From NCBI GenBank assembly GCA_029251085.1, contig JAQXDZ010000029.1, positions 1 through 64,000 on the forward strand: 64,000 nt of DNA. Direction: 5' to 3'. The notes under the pieces are model-generated. The model was not told the origin of the DNA, did not search any database, and saw only the letters and a list, made by a program, of their open reading frames with translations. This stretch comes from Mariniblastus sp. Lineage in GTDB: Bacteria > Planctomycetota > Planctomycetia > Pirellulales > Pirellulaceae. Below are positions 1 to 10,210 of the stretch, piece after piece. The stretch's first letter is position 1. Every line of letters begins with the position of its first letter. Position numbers and translations under genes: made by a program.

Positions 1-3000
1 CCTGTGTACAAGACACCGTCGAGAGTCAGCACCTTGACCTGAGCGTACTCTTTATCAATTCGCTTCGAAGGATAGAGAATGGACTCAACCAACTCTTCAT
101 GAGTCAGGGAAGTCGTCAGTGCTTTCAGATCAGGGCCAGCTTGTGGTGCACCATTCCCCGGATCGTGACAAGCGAAACATGCCGCTGCCGACTGATAAAA
201 GAGAGCTTTGCCTCGATTGGCATTGCCCTCTGATATTGCAATCTGTGCGAGTTCAGTGGGATCGGCAGCGAGTAGTTCTTTTTCAAGTTGATCATTCGTG
301 AATTCTTCAACCTCAGTTCCTGCCTGATCCATTGCTAGTTCAGCCTTCCCAAAAGGGTGCTCAGCCAGTAATTCGTCAGGAGTCCAAAACGTCGTTCGCT
401 TCTCCGTGGCTTCACGAACCCGTCGCACGTCTTCCGGCTTGATTTTAGAACCTTGATTGCCCCAGGTGTTCCGAACAAACGTAAGTACTGCAGCCAGTTC
501 TTGGTCTTTGAGAATTGAGCGGAATGCGGTCATGGGAGGTACGCCGCGAGCCGGATCGTAAGTCTTCCCATTAACTTTCATCTTGCCCCACAAACCATGC
601 AATGTCATCTTGATTAAGCGATCCTCGTCCCCGAGAACCCAAGGACTGCCAACAAGCGGCGGGTAGACGTTCGAGTTGCCTTTTCCATCGTTTAGATGGC
701 AAGTCGCACAATGTGATTCTCGCTGATAGATCTCAGATCCCAGCTTATAAACTTTCTTATCGGCAGCCTTGAGGTGTTTTGGAGGTGTATACTTCACAAC
801 ATGAGATGCGGCAGGAGCAGCGAACTTAGTCGCTCCTTTGACGTCCACGTTGTCCCAAAAATGCTTGACGGTTTTGGCTGCCATTGCCGCATGCCCAACC
901 TTTGAGCTCAGTAAAGATTCCAAAAGTCTGTCATCCCGCACGTGATGCTGCTGATGCAACCAAAGCGCTTCTAAAAGATGGTGCGATTCGGTTTCATCAT
1001 TCGGATCAAAATCCCTCATCCACTTTTGAGTTGCCGAGATTACCGCATCTCCGTCGCGAGCACTTAGCTCGACTCGCGTCCGCTGCCGCACACCATCGAC
1101 TTTATGTGTGAGGTTTTCCAACAGAGCTTCAATCGGCTGTCCATGAATTTTAACAGGCTTTTGCAAAGGGCGGTCTTTCACGGTCAAACGGAAAATTCGA
1201 CCATGCAAATGATCGCGATTTGGATCGCGAATATTATGCTGCATGTGACCAATGATTGCGTTTTGCCAATCCGACACATACAACGCTCCATCAGAACCAA
1301 TAATGGCATCCGTTGGACGAAAATTTCGATCTTCACTATTGAGTAACTCAACACCGGGAGTACCCCAAACGTCACCAAACTTTCGATCCCGACCGTTGCC
1401 CTCGCGATCAAGCACGTATTGCTTGACGCCAAGAAAACCAATGCAGTTACAAATCAGAAAATCATTCTGCATCTCATCGGGAAAATGCTCTGAGGATAAA
1501 ATCTCATCCGCAGCCACAGGACGAAATTCCTTGACCAACAATGGATGCATCTTAAATCCATTCCCCTCTGGACGGACTTGATAAGAACGTCCACCGGTTC
1601 CGTCATTAGCGTAACAGTAACCCCAATAATCAAAACTAGTACCGTGAGGGTTGGGTGAATTCGCCGCGTGAGGGGTAATTGAGAACGTCCGTGGGTCGAA
1701 ACGGTACATCCCCGAACCACCCGTCGTCATGTTCCGCTTCCATGGCGTTTCATGGTTGTGAACAAGGAAAATTCCACTCTGCCAGTAAATACTGCCGTCG
1801 GGTCCCATAATTAGATTGTTCGCCGCGTGATGCGTATCTGACGTGCCAAGCCCCTGAAGAATTGGAAACCGCACATCGGCTTTATCATCGCCATCGGTGT
1901 CTTTCAAGAACAACAAGTCGGGACCGGAAGTGACTAACACTCCGCCTCCCCAAAATTCGAAACCAAGCGGATTATGGACGTGGGCAAAGATCTTTCTCTT
2001 ATCCGCAACACCATCGTTATCAGTGTCCTCAAGAATCATGAGGCTGTCATTCATCTCCTTCAGGGGTTCCCATTTGGGATAAGTGTTCCAACTCGCCACC
2101 CAAAGCCGCCCCTTGGTATCGACCTGCATTTGCACGGGGTTGGCCAAATCGGGGAACATCTCTTCCGAGGCAAAGACATTTAACTCAAAGCCCTCTGGAA
2201 CCTTAATCTTGGCAAGGCTCTCCTCAGGACTCAGGTAAGCGAGAGTTCCCTCCTTCACAGCGCTCGAACTCTTACTTCCGCCTCCCACATTAGAAATGAC
2301 TTTTACCGGCGGAGGAACGTTGCTGTCATCTGCGACCATTTTTTTGCCGTCTGCAGCAGCCCAAATTACTTTGTCTCGGTTGGCTGTCATCACATCAAGC
2401 ATCACTAGCTCGTGCTTCAAAACATCAGCGTTGCTTTGACCGTCCACAAACGTCAGAGTCGAACGACCACCCCAAACATCATTTCCATCGGTAGCCCGAT
2501 AGCGGTTGTGCCAGTGCCAGTTTTTGTCTTTGACCGTTGCGTAAAGACTCCCAAGAGAATCCTCCGCTGGCATACTCTTACCCAGCAATGCCTCCGAAAT
2601 AAAGCCTGCAAGTTTTTTGTAACCTAACGCATTGAGGTGTATTCCATTAAGCGTGTATCGCTTTACGCTTGTCTTAAACAGACGTTTTGTTGGAGTAAAC
2701 AAATCTACAAACGTCGCCTCTGTTTCGCTCGCCGCCTTCTGAGTGGCTTCGGTGTACGCCGCCAAGTTTTTGTTCAGGGCTACGCCATCCGAGAGAAGTG
2801 GATCCCCTGTGTTTTGAGCAGCAATTGGACTGAACAAAACAAACCGGACGCTCTTGCCTGCTGCCTTTCGAAGTTTCTTATATCGGTTAACAAACTTAAC
2901 AAGTTCCTTTTGGTAAGCTTCAGCGCCCTCCGAACCTGCAAACGACTCGTTGTAACCGTAAAAAACAAAGACAACGTCAGGCCCGACAAGCTGCAAGTAT

Positions 3001-3299
3001 TCCTCGTCGTTAGTGAACCCCTTGCTCCGAGGTTTTTGATTGACCATGTCACCCGAAAAACTCATATTTCGGAAACTGACGTTCTTCCCCTTTAGCTGAC
3101 TCTGAAGCACCGTCTCGACCCAAGGGTCGTGCTGCATTCGATCCGCTAAACCATTGCCGTAAACCGCGACAATGTCATTTTTCTTGAATTCAAATTTTTC
3201 GTCGCTGTGCGCAACCGCTGTTACAAGCACCGCTGGCAAAATGAAAACAAGAAAACGCAACAGGTTGGTTCTCAGTATTGATTTTGAAAAATAAGTCAT
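1..3299 (-). CDS. SGNH-like + PVC-type diheme c-type cytochrome protein, C-terminus cut by the left window edge
   Basis: About 1,099 residues are visible from an ATG at 3299 and the frame stays open to base 1, so the gene is partial. A signal peptide (hydrophobic residues ~8-28) is followed by an SGNH-hydrolase-like domain (~30-240): the first block reads GNGLAD instead of GDS, then YGYNES and a late NGIHLN block. A PVC-type beta-propeller dehydrogenase-like domain (TIGR02604 type) follows (~310-700; [19 protein letters not shown]), then a HEAT-like stretch. Two heme c sites are seen: CATCH near residue 864 and CFACH near 1041. The family is secreted and abundant in planctomycetes; its substrate is unknown. 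The missing serine in block I argues against ordinary esterase activity. The domain calls are from recognition, not a profile search. Confidence 0.85.
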   Translation of the reverse strand, partial: MTYFSKSILRTNLLRFLVFILPAVLVTAVAHSDEKFEFKKNDIVAVYGNGLADRMQHDPWVETVLQSQLKGKNVSFRNMSFSGDMVNQKPRSKGFTNDEEYLQLVGPDVVFVFYGYNESFAGSEGAEAYQKELVKFVNRYKKLRKAAGKSVRFVLFSPIAAQNTGDPLLSDGVALNKNLAAYTEATQKAASETEATFVDLFTPTKRLFKTSVKRYTLNGIHLNALGYKKLAGFISEALLGKSMPAEDSLGSLYATVKDKNWHWHNRYRATDGNDVWGGRSTLTFVDGQSNADVLKHELVMLDVMTANRDKVIWAAADGKKMVADDSNVPPPVKVISNVGGGSKSSSAVKEGTLAYLSPEESLAKIKVPEGFELNVFASEEMFPDLANPVQMQVDTKGRLWVASWNTYPKWEPLKEMNDSLMILEDTDNDGVADKRKIFAHVHNPLGFEFWGGGVLVTSGPDLLFLKDTDGDDKADVRFPILQGLGTSDTHHAANNLIMGPDGSIYWQSGIFLVHNHETPWKRNMTTGGSGMYRFDPRTFSITPHAANSPNPHGTSFDYWGYCYANDGTGGRSYQVRPEGNGFKMHPLLVKEFRPVAADEILSSEHFPDEMQNDFLICNCIGFLGVKQYVLDREGNGRDRKFGDVWGTPGVELLNSEDRNFRPTDAIIGSDGALYVSDWQNAIIGHMQHNIRDPNRDHLHGRIFRLTVKDRPLQKPVKIHGQPIEALLENLTHKVDGVRQRTRVELSARDGDAVISATQKWMRDFDPNDETESHHLLEALWLHQQHHVRDDRLLESLLSSKVGHAAMAAKTVKHFWDNVDVKGATKFAAPAASHVVKYTPPKHLKAADKKVYKLGSEIYQRESHCATCHLNDGKGNSNVYPPLVGSPWVLGDEDRLIKMTLHGLWGKMKVNGKTYDPARGVPPMTAFRSILKDQELAAVLTFVRNTWGNQGSKIKPEDVRRVREATEKRTTFWTPDELLAEHPFGKAELAMDQAGTEVEEFTNDQLEKELLAADPTELAQIAISEGNANRGKALFYQSAAACFACHDPGNGAPQAGPDLKALTTSLTHEELVESILYPSKRIDKEYAQVKVLTLDGVLYT

Positions 3300-3920
3300 A
3301 ATTCCTGGCAAACGTTGAGATCTATTTTTCTGAGTAAACTAGTAATTACACAATGACTAGTGGACAACTCAGATGGAAGGCCGCTCTCGCCTCTCAGTTC
3401 TACGATGGGGATTTCCCAATGACGAAAACTAAATTGACGAAAAAGTAAATTGACGAAAACTAAAGAGTGGCCAGCAATCAGTGTTTAACGATTGCCGACC
3501 TCTGTGAACAGTTTACTTTAACACCTCTTTGCGCCCCACGCCATATTTTTAAGCCGGCATACAAACGGCCACCGCTGAACAACAACAATTTGAATGTTTT
3601 GCTTTATTGCCAACAAATCGATTCTGCGATTTCCCTTTGAATAATTCCGTAACGGGCAATTGGTTGAAGCAAAAAGCACACGTCATGAATGAACACGCCT
3701 CGAGGGCCTACGTGGTTAGCGCACTAACCGCATCGGCAATCCGGAAACTGTTAAAAAAAACACTCAATCCCTGGCTCATCGAACCAAAACCGAGCCCCAT
3801 CTGTTCGGCAGACTAATTCACCAAGCAAAAAGAGAACCGTTACGATGTGGGAGAGGCCGATACTGAGGCAGCGGCTAGCGTGGCAAGTTCAATGCACCTG
3901 CCAATCATTGAAAGAAAAAG
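3300..3920. other. Intergenic region without a convincing gene
   Basis: This stretch separates the large heme protein gene from the tRNA. It holds a short tandem repeat (3420-3464) and a small hairpin (ggttag/ctaacc with a 4-nt loop) near 3713-3728. Open frames such as 3607-3816 have no recognisable protein features and no clear ribosome binding site. The promoter of the leftward gene at 3299 should lie here, but I cannot place it. Confidence 0.5.
3420..3464. repeat. Three-copy short tandem repeat
   Basis: The unit tgacgaaaactaaat begins at 3420, recurs at 3435 with one extra base and a small change, and starts again at 3451. The period is 15-16 bp over three copies. It lies upstream of the heme protein gene; no function is evident. 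Confidence 0.7.
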
Positions 3921-4009
3921 CGGACGGAGAGGGATTCGAACCCCCGGACGCGTTACCACGTCGCCGGTTTTCAAAACCGGTGCCTTCGACCAGACTCAGC
4001 CATCCGTCC
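3921..4009 (-). tRNA. tRNA-Ser (anticodon UGA)
   Basis: On the minus strand the acceptor stem GGACGGA (from 4009) pairs with TCCGTCC (to 3922), followed by discriminator G at 3921. The anticodon arm is CCGGT-TTTGAAA-ACCGG, giving anticodon TGA. A long variable arm follows, as expected for a class II serine tRNA, and then a GGTTCGAATCC T arm. Length is 89 nt. The CCA end is not encoded: the next bases are CTT. Confidence 0.96.
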
Positions 4010-4173
4010 GAATTTCTTATATCGCACTGACTCGACCAGCTAAAAGCATCTGATCGTCAACTGCGTGGCCTCAATGATAGCAATTTACGCGTTTTCGTGA
4101 AAGGGCATCAGAACCCCAAATTACCAACAGAAATCCCTAAATCAGGGCAGCGCAAGATTGTTGAACTCCAGAA

Positions 4174-5199
4174 CTAGAATTCACCGACAATCTCACCTCC
4201 GCTGACGGTGCCAAGGCCTCGCCAGACCCCTAATTCAATTTTGTCTGAGACGGTACGAGTCGCACCGTCCATCAGTCCAACATTGATCAGGCCACCCGAA
4301 TGATAACTCCGCGAGGTGACGGCCGCATAGCTCGCTTGATCGCTGCGTTTCCCCTCTTGCACTGAATTAAAATCAATGTCGTAGGTTCTCCCTTGATGCT
4401 GATAAAGCACCTTTGTGTTGGGTGTGAATGCGGTTGTAAAACCAGAGTGATGCACTCTGCCATCGCACCACTCCGTGTGCCCCGTATTACGCTGCAAGCC
4501 AGATCCCAGCTTCAACTGTCCGGTGAATCCAGAAAAAGCATCCGAAGTATCCGGCGGTTCAGGACCAGGGTCTTGGGTATTTCGAATGTAAGGGGTGTAG
4601 GCCTTTACCTCGGCAATGCAAAGCGTCTGGCTCGCGCCGTCTGTAACCCCGCTAAAACGCGTCTTACTATTGACGTAAAACACTCCATCACCTCGCCGCC
4701 GATCGACGGGATCATAAACCAACCACGTGCCGAAATTAAATCCATAATTTTGCGGGTAAACTTTCGGGTTACCCGATGAATCAGTCCTGACGCGGTCATT
4801 GACTTCACTCGCGCATTGATACATCGGAATTCTCAGCATCGGCACACCGGTATCAAGCTGGGCGTCCCAGGCGATATTGAGATCAACAGCCTTGTACGAA
4901 TTGCTTTGCTCGCAAAACGGGAGCAATCTTCCGTGAACCGACCAAGACCCGTTATTCCCAGACAACACACTACCCGACTCTATTTCAAAGCTTGGTGGAA
5001 AATGCTGAAAAGCAGACTCAAAATTGTGAGCGGCAAGAACAATCTGACGGACATTGTTGAGGCATGCGGTGCGACGGGCAGCTTCCCGCACCAGTTGAAC
5101 CGCTGGCAGCAACATTCCAATTAGAATGCCGACAATCGCGATCACAACCAGTAATTCAACGAGCGTAAAACCGCGTTTTGGATAGCTTAAGATTTGCAT
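4174..5199 (-). CDS. DUF1559 family pseudopilin-like protein
   Basis: 341 residues. The N-terminus has a type IV pilin-like leader: basic residues, then the prepilin peptidase site before GFTLVELLVVIAI (residues ~10-22) and a hydrophobic helix ending in MLLPAVQ. This is followed by REAARRTACLNN and a DUF1559 (SBP_bac_10) globular domain. Near the C-terminus lies the processing-associated motif, here HSGGLINVGLMDGA, with ten residues between H and DG where the family name implies nine. Likely exported and assembled or anchored by a type II/IV-pilus-like system; the role in planctomycetes is unknown. It is divergent from the second DUF1559 gene at 5875 across 675 bp. The Shine-Dalgarno is weak (ggagag about 15 nt upstream). 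Confidence 0.9.
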   Translation of the reverse strand: MQILSYPKRGFTLVELLVVIAIVGILIGMLLPAVQLVREAARRTACLNNVRQIVLAAHNFESAFQHFPPSFEIESGSVLSGNNGSWSVHGRLLPFCEQSNSYKAVDLNIAWDAQLDTGVPMLRIPMYQCASEVNDRVRTDSSGNPKVYPQNYGFNFGTWLVYDPVDRRRGDGVFYVNSKTRFSGVTDGASQTLCIAEVKAYTPYIRNTQDPGPEPPDTSDAFSGFTGQLKLGSGLQRNTGHTEWCDGRVHHSGFTTAFTPNTKVLYQHQGRTYDIDFNSVQEGKRSDQASYAAVTSRSYHSGGLINVGLMDGATRTVSDKIELGVWRGLGTVSGGEIVGEF

Positions 5200-5874
5200 A
5201 AAAAAGTCAGTAACTCTCCAAAATTGTGATCAGACAAAATGTTGAGTATGCGCAACGAAGTCCGATTTGGCTGCGGAGGGAATTATTACATTCCTTCCCC
5301 AAAAAACAAACCGTATTTTATCATCACGTTTAGACACCGCTCCAAACACCACCACTCTTTAAGCGGGCAGAAATGGCGTCTCTTGTCGTCGTCAAATGGC
5401 CCCAACTCATTCACGACTACGATGATTTTGCTTCAGAATCGAAGTATAGCGTCTTACACAGCAAGCCACATTCTTGAGCTCCATTAGTGCCTTAAAAACG
5501 TCCTCTCGTTTTGCCCACGCACGTCCCCAAACGCTCAACCTCACCTCGGATCACCCAGCCCGAACCCCCTCCAACAGGGAGGTCTTGTTTTTAGCCCCCC
5601 AAAAGGAACGTAATCAGACAAAAAACCAATTGGCTGCCGCTAAACAATCCAGAATACCAGCAAGGGGCGCAATTCCACCCATAAAGATCACCATTGTGGA
5701 TATTAATATCCTCGTTGCGGAATTCCGATAGCCTTGCTGCTAAATTAGATTAGATTCATGCAAACGAATCTTTTTTAAATGTGACGATTCCTTAATTATT
5801 TTTACTTCCATCCCTCGCTGCCAACTGTTCATGCCTGGCAGCACGACGCTCGATTTCAGAAAAGGAGAAGCAAG
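5200..5874. other. Divergent intergenic region between two DUF1559 genes
   Basis: About 675 bp that must carry the promoters of both divergent genes. The two small open frames on the plus strand (5239-5487 and 5474-5731) have no motif or good ribosome binding site, and I do not call them genes. The stretch near 5740-5810 is AT-rich and could hold the rightward promoter; no clear -35/-10 pair stands out. Confidence 0.45.
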
Positions 5875-6906
5875 GTGAGAAAAACCAAAAGAGGTTTTAC
5901 ACTCGTTGAGTTGTTAGTTGTCATCGCGATTATTGGAATTTTAATCGGGATGCTACTACCTGCGGTTCAACAAGTCAGAGAAGCCGCCCGCCGCATTTCA
6001 TGCGCGAACAATCTTAAAAACGTTATGCTCGCGATGCATAACTACGAAAGTGCTTACAAGTACTTTCCCATGGGTGCCGAAGCTGAATTTGGAACCATGC
6101 TTCCCAACACAAACCTCTACATGAGTGCGTTCGCTTCAACACTGCCATTTATCGAACAAGAAAACCTGCAGAACCTGATCGATTTCACACGTCCTTGGGA
6201 ACAGCAAACTGCTCAGGTCGCGAGCACACCTGTTAATTCATTTTTCTGCCCATCGAATGTTGGTGACAGTCCGGTCAAAGATCCTGAGTTTGGTTACCTT
6301 GCCCAAGCACTGGGACTTCCGATCGGCGACACCTACGGTGTCACCACATACGTCCTTTCTCGTGGATCAGGTTACAAATGGTGTAACCAACCGTATTCGC
6401 TCCAAGGAAAAGGGATGTTTGACATCGGCATGAAAGTTCGATTCAGCGACATCACCGATGGCTCGAGTAACACTATCGGCATCGGAGAGGGAGCGACCGG
6501 AAAAGATTGGAAAGTTTCCGTTGGACAAGGCAGTGAGGGTCCACCGGCAATGGATGCATTCGGCGGAGAAGTTGCTGCGACGCAACCTTGGCTTGTTCCC
6601 CAACCGAACAGCACAATCTTTCAGTCTCAAGGGCTTTCACCGCGAACCAGTATTTTCGCGTCCACTGCTGATTACCTAAACAAAAATCCAGTTACCGAAT
6701 CTTTGATTGATGATTCTAGTTTCGCAGGTACTGCTGGCGGCACCGCTAACGATAATGATTCGACAAGCAACTTCCGAAGTAACCATCCTGGAGGTTCAAA
6801 CTTTGCCCTCGGTGACGGTTCGGTTCAGTTTCTCGCGAACCCTTCGATTGAAGTCTATCAGGCCATTTCTACTATTCAGGGCCGAGAAGTATTTGAGTTG
6901 GAATAA
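5875..6906 (+). CDS. DUF1559 family pseudopilin-like protein
   Basis: 343 residues from a GTG start. The start is supported by AGGAG about 8 nt upstream and because the basic leader MRKTKR directly precedes the prepilin cleavage site and GFTLVELLVVIAI. The hydrophobic helix runs to MLLPAVQQVREAARR, then the DUF1559 domain with SDITDGSSNTIGIGE in the middle. The canonical H-X9-DG motif is present near the end (HPGGSNFALGDG). Expected to be processed by prepilin peptidase and displayed outside the cytoplasmic membrane. Its relative at 4174-5199 is clearly different in sequence, so this is not a recent tandem duplication. A strong hairpin (6970-7005) lies downstream. Confidence 0.92.
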   Translation: MRKTKRGFTLVELLVVIAIIGILIGMLLPAVQQVREAARRISCANNLKNVMLAMHNYESAYKYFPMGAEAEFGTMLPNTNLYMSAFASTLPFIEQENLQNLIDFTRPWEQQTAQVASTPVNSFFCPSNVGDSPVKDPEFGYLAQALGLPIGDTYGVTTYVLSRGSGYKWCNQPYSLQGKGMFDIGMKVRFSDITDGSSNTIGIGEGATGKDWKVSVGQGSEGPPAMDAFGGEVAATQPWLVPQPNSTIFQSQGLSPRTSIFASTADYLNKNPVTESLIDDSSFAGTAGGTANDNDSTSNFRSNHPGGSNFALGDGSVQFLANPSIEVYQAISTIQGREVFELE

Positions 6907-6969
6907 TTTTTCAGTTTGGCGTTTACAGCCAAGTGAAATCCAACGACATCGTTATTAAAATTCACCTAA

Positions 6970-7005
6970 GTTGGCCGTTGAATCGATTTAGATTTAACGG
7001 CCAAC
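6970..7005 (+). terminator. Strong 15-bp hairpin without T-tract after DUF1559 gene
   Basis: The arms gttggccgttgaatc and gatttaacggccaac pair over 15 bp with one G-T wobble and a 6-nt loop (gattta). It sits 64 bp after the DUF1559 stop and ~97 bp before the aldehyde dehydrogenase start. No run of T follows, so it is either a non-canonical terminator or a 3'-end stabilising structure. Confidence 0.55.
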
Positions 7006-7101
7006 CGAGTGAATCAAACACAGAGAGTTCTCCTAGGCGTTGCTTCGCCTCCGTTGGTTCTCTACATTGCGAATTGCCTTCAATAACACAGGACGATCGA
7101 A

Positions 7102-8787
7102 TTGAACGCGGCTGCAACGTCAGAAACTCAAGTGGAATTAGATTCCACCATTCTAAAGCTGAAACAAGGCGCTCAAGACCTAAAGGCGATGTCGTTAAAA
7201 CAGCGTCGTCAGCTAATTGATGCCTGTGCAGCCAATATTCCTGATTTCGCTCAACAATGGGTCGAGGTGACCTGCAATGCGAAACAAGTTTCACTAACGC
7301 AACCCGCAGCTGCCGAAGAAATTCTCGCTGGGCCTGCCACCTTACTTAGATACCTACGCCTGCTGTCTCGCTTATTTCAAGATGTCGAGCAGGCGGGCAA
7401 ACCCCAACTTCCGGGCTCGCCCCGTTGCAACCAGATTGGCCGGACCTGTGTCCCGATTCTGCCCGTTAGAAGTTTATTCGATCCATTAATTTTCCGAGGG
7501 CTTTCCGCCGAAGTCTGGCTCAATCCTGAGCACGATGATCACGATCTTTTTGCCGAACTCCCCTCCGATCAAAATACTCTGGGTAATGGAAAAATTGCAG
7601 GCGTTTTGGGAGCTGGGAATGTCAGCGCGATCCCGGCTACCGACATGCTTTATAAAATCTTTCACGATGGCGAAGTCGTTCTCCTAAAACTTAATCCCGT
7701 AAACGAATATCTTTACTCTACATTCACCTCAGTCTTTGCCCCGTTAATAGAAAAACAATTGCTTCAAATTTTACGCGGCGGCAATGAAGTCGGAAAAGCA
7801 ATCGTCAGCCATCCGGAAATCAACTCACTCCATGTTACCGGATCGCATCATACGCATGATGCCATTGTTTGGGGGGGGAACGCGGATGAACGAGCCAATC
7901 GCATGGCCAATAACGATCCCCTCGTTAACAAACCAATTACGAGTGAACTTGGAAATGTCACCCCTTGGATTGTTGTCCCCGGTAAATACACAAATCGCCA
8001 ACTCCAATCTCAAGCCGAACATGTTGCTGCCTCCATCGTAAACAACGCATCCTTCAATTGTGTTGCCACCAAAATGATTGTGACCAGTAGCGATTGGCCG
8101 CAACGCTCTGATTTCTTGGCCCGAGTCGAGACGCTGTTAAAAAACATTCCTCCACGGCACGCTTACTACCCCGGAGCCCGGGAACGATTTGAACGCGCCA
8201 ATGCCGGTCGCGAGATTGCGATTTCATCCCCCGCACTTCCTTGGACGCTAATTCAAAACACCGACCCCAAGTCTGCGGCTCACCTTTTCCAAGAAGAATC
8301 GTTTGTCTGCGTGTGTGCCGAGACAATGCTTCCCGGCAGCGATCCGGTCGAATTCCTTAACGCTGCTGTGGAATTCGTCAACGATAAACTCTTTGGGACC
8401 CTATGTGCGACAATCACAGCACCAAAATCATTTGAAAACCAAGAAACATTGGCTCTGGAAAAAGCTATTTCAAAATTGCGTTACGGCTCGGTGTGCGTCA
8501 ACCAGTGGGCAGGAGTTGTTTACGGACTGATGACACCCCCTTGGGGAGGACACCCAAGTTCTGACTTGAAATCACCTCAGAGCGGGATTGGGCACGTCCA
8601 CAATACATTCTGTTTGAAAAACTTTGAGAAAACTGTACTTCGCGGACCTCTCTGCAGCCAACCTAAACCGGTTTGGTTTCATTCTCATAAGACAGCCACT
8701 CAAGTTGGCTGGTCATTACTGAAACTTTACGAAAAACCATCTATCACACGCTTGCCTCGCCTGTTCTTTCACGCACTGCGTGGCTAG
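7102..8787 (+). CDS. Aldehyde dehydrogenase family protein
   Basis: 561 residues from a TTG start (agga about 12 nt upstream); no in-frame ATG before residue 30 gives a better fit. The NAD(P) binding region holds LGAGNVSAIPATD (~170), a VTGSHHTHDAI loop, the general-base glutamate in SELGNVTPW (~E282) and a candidate catalytic cysteine in NNASFNCVATK (~C320). The expected reaction is NAD(P)-dependent oxidation of an aldehyde, or reduction of an activated acyl group; substrate unknown. The sequence is divergent from classical ALDHs. No signal peptide, so cytoplasmic. It lies 66 bp upstream of the beta-helix lipoprotein gene in the same direction and may share its transcript. Confidence 0.82.
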   Translation: MNAAATSETQVELDSTILKLKQGAQDLKAMSLKQRRQLIDACAANIPDFAQQWVEVTCNAKQVSLTQPAAAEEILAGPATLLRYLRLLSRLFQDVEQAGKPQLPGSPRCNQIGRTCVPILPVRSLFDPLIFRGLSAEVWLNPEHDDHDLFAELPSDQNTLGNGKIAGVLGAGNVSAIPATDMLYKIFHDGEVVLLKLNPVNEYLYSTFTSVFAPLIEKQLLQILRGGNEVGKAIVSHPEINSLHVTGSHHTHDAIVWGGNADERANRMANNDPLVNKPITSELGNVTPWIVVPGKYTNRQLQSQAEHVAASIVNNASFNCVATKMIVTSSDWPQRSDFLARVETLLKNIPPRHAYYPGARERFERANAGREIAISSPALPWTLIQNTDPKSAAHLFQEESFVCVCAETMLPGSDPVEFLNAAVEFVNDKLFGTLCATITAPKSFENQETLALEKAISKLRYGSVCVNQWAGVVYGLMTPPWGGHPSSDLKSPQSGIGHVHNTFCLKNFEKTVLRGPLCSQPKPVWFHSHKTATQVGWSLLKLYEKPSITRLPRLFFHALRG

Positions 8788-8853
8788 CAGGATTAGCAAA
8801 ACACAAGAGTTGCACTCAGCATCCGGTGCCAACAAATGCTCAGGAAAAAGAAA

Positions 8854-10155
8854 ATGAAAAACCTATTAACTGCGATCATTTTGGTCGCCACACTAATTGT
8901 CGGCGGCTGTGAAAAACCTTCTCCACCTCCGACAGCGAAACCAACAAAAAATGAAACAACCGATGCCCCCGGCACTGCGACTATCGTAATCACGCCAGGT
9001 GCAGACGCCCAAACGACAGCCCAAGAAGCATTTATTCTTGCCGAACCGGGCGATGTCATTGAATTCGCCGAGGGTAAATTTGAGTTTGATAGTACGCTCT
9101 CATTGGATGGAGTTGCAGATGTGACCATCCGCGGAAAAGGAATGGAAAAAACAATTCTTAACTTTGCCAAATTCAAAGATGGCAAAGGGGGCGAAGGGGT
9201 CAAAGTAAAAGCCGACCGGTTTACGATTGAGGATCTAACAATCGAAGATACGCCTGGCGACGCAATAAAACTTCAGGATTGCAACGGACTCACGATGCGA
9301 CGCATTCGCACCTGGTGGACGAACGGGCCGTCTTCAGAAAATGGTGCTTATGGTTTATACCCTGTACTCTCGAACGACGTCCTTATTGAAAATTGCGTCG
9401 CCAACTGCGCTTCTGACGCAGGCATCTACGTTGGGCAATCCAAACAGGTCATCGTTCGAAATTGCCTGACTGAAGAGAATGTCGCTGGAATTGAAATCGA
9501 AAATTGCATCGGTGCCGATGTCTATGACAACGTAAGCAAAAACAACACAGGTGGTATTCTGGTCTTCTCATTACCGGGACTGACCATCAAAAACGGTACC
9601 GACTGTCGTGTTTTCAACAACACAATCACTGCCAACAACCATGAAAATTTTGCGAAAGAGGGAGCGATGGTCGCTACGGTGCCGTCAGGAACCGGATTAA
9701 TGATCATGGCAAACGACCGCGTCGAAGCAACTGGAAACACTTTCGATGGTAACGCCGGAGCCGGATGTTTAATTGTGAGCTTTCTGACGACACAGCGGCA
9801 GTTCGACGATGCCCAGTATGACCCTTATCCGGAAGCAATCTCAGTCAAAAACAATACCTTTAAAAATGGCGGTTCGAACGCTCAAGGAGAGCAGTTTAAA
9901 ATGTTCACCGAGGCAACAGGGCAGAACCTACCAGACATTGTTTATGACGGCATTTTAAATCAAACAAAGCTGGTGGATGGAAAGTTACCCGCCGAACTTG
10001 GTGTTTCCATCATCGACAATGGCAAGGCAACTTTTGTCAATCTTGACCTGGGATCGCTCTTTGCCGGCAAACAACCCAACATGACAACCGACATCGCAGA
10101 GTTCACCAACCCGTTACCCCCGGTCAAAACGGTCACGATTAAAGGCGTTAAATAG
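8854..10155 (+). CDS. Parallel beta-helix repeat lipoprotein (TIGR03805 type)
   Basis: 433 residues from the ATG at 8854, chosen over the in-frame ATG at 8836 because an AGGAAAAAG ribosome binding site lies just before it and the signal peptide then starts properly. The lipobox is LIVGGC (Cys ~19), followed by a Pro/Lys/Thr-rich linker. The body is made of right-handed beta-helix turns with repeated N-N-T/G-N-x-F patterns (VIRNCLTEENVAGIEIENC, VYDNVSKNNTGGILVF, VEATGNTFDGNAGAG). Members of this family regularly occur next to a partner family, exactly as here with the gene at 10211 (SO_2931/SO_2930 pair in Shewanella, from memory). Such folds often bind or cleave polysaccharide, but no activity is known for this one. 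Membrane-anchored at the periplasm or cell surface. Confidence 0.85.
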   Translation: MKNLLTAIILVATLIVGGCEKPSPPPTAKPTKNETTDAPGTATIVITPGADAQTTAQEAFILAEPGDVIEFAEGKFEFDSTLSLDGVADVTIRGKGMEKTILNFAKFKDGKGGEGVKVKADRFTIEDLTIEDTPGDAIKLQDCNGLTMRRIRTWWTNGPSSENGAYGLYPVLSNDVLIENCVANCASDAGIYVGQSKQVIVRNCLTEENVAGIEIENCIGADVYDNVSKNNTGGILVFSLPGLTIKNGTDCRVFNNTITANNHENFAKEGAMVATVPSGTGLMIMANDRVEATGNTFDGNAGAGCLIVSFLTTQRQFDDAQYDPYPEAISVKNNTFKNGGSNAQGEQFKMFTEATGQNLPDIVYDGILNQTKLVDGKLPAELGVSIIDNGKATFVNLDLGSLFAGKQPNMTTDIAEFTNPLPPVKTVTIKGVK

Positions 10156-10210
10156 GGAGTTTGCAAGCTTAGCCTTGATTTCAACCGCATCGGACTGATA
10201 ATTTAACTCC

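Noticed and set aside
2637-3095. 152-residue plus-strand frame
   Set aside because: It is antisense to the SGNH/PVC heme protein, whose minus-strand translation is clearly homologous throughout; the plus frame shows no motif.
3420-3464. Short tandem repeat as a possible CRISPR fragment
   Set aside because: Units abut with no spacers, are only 15-16 bp, and no cas gene is near.
3607-3816. Possible 69-residue gene in the first intergenic region
   Set aside because: No ribosome binding site, no motif and a composition like noncoding DNA.
5239-5731. Two small frames between the DUF1559 genes
   Set aside because: Neither has a recognisable domain or translation signal; both lie in the region that must hold divergent promoters.
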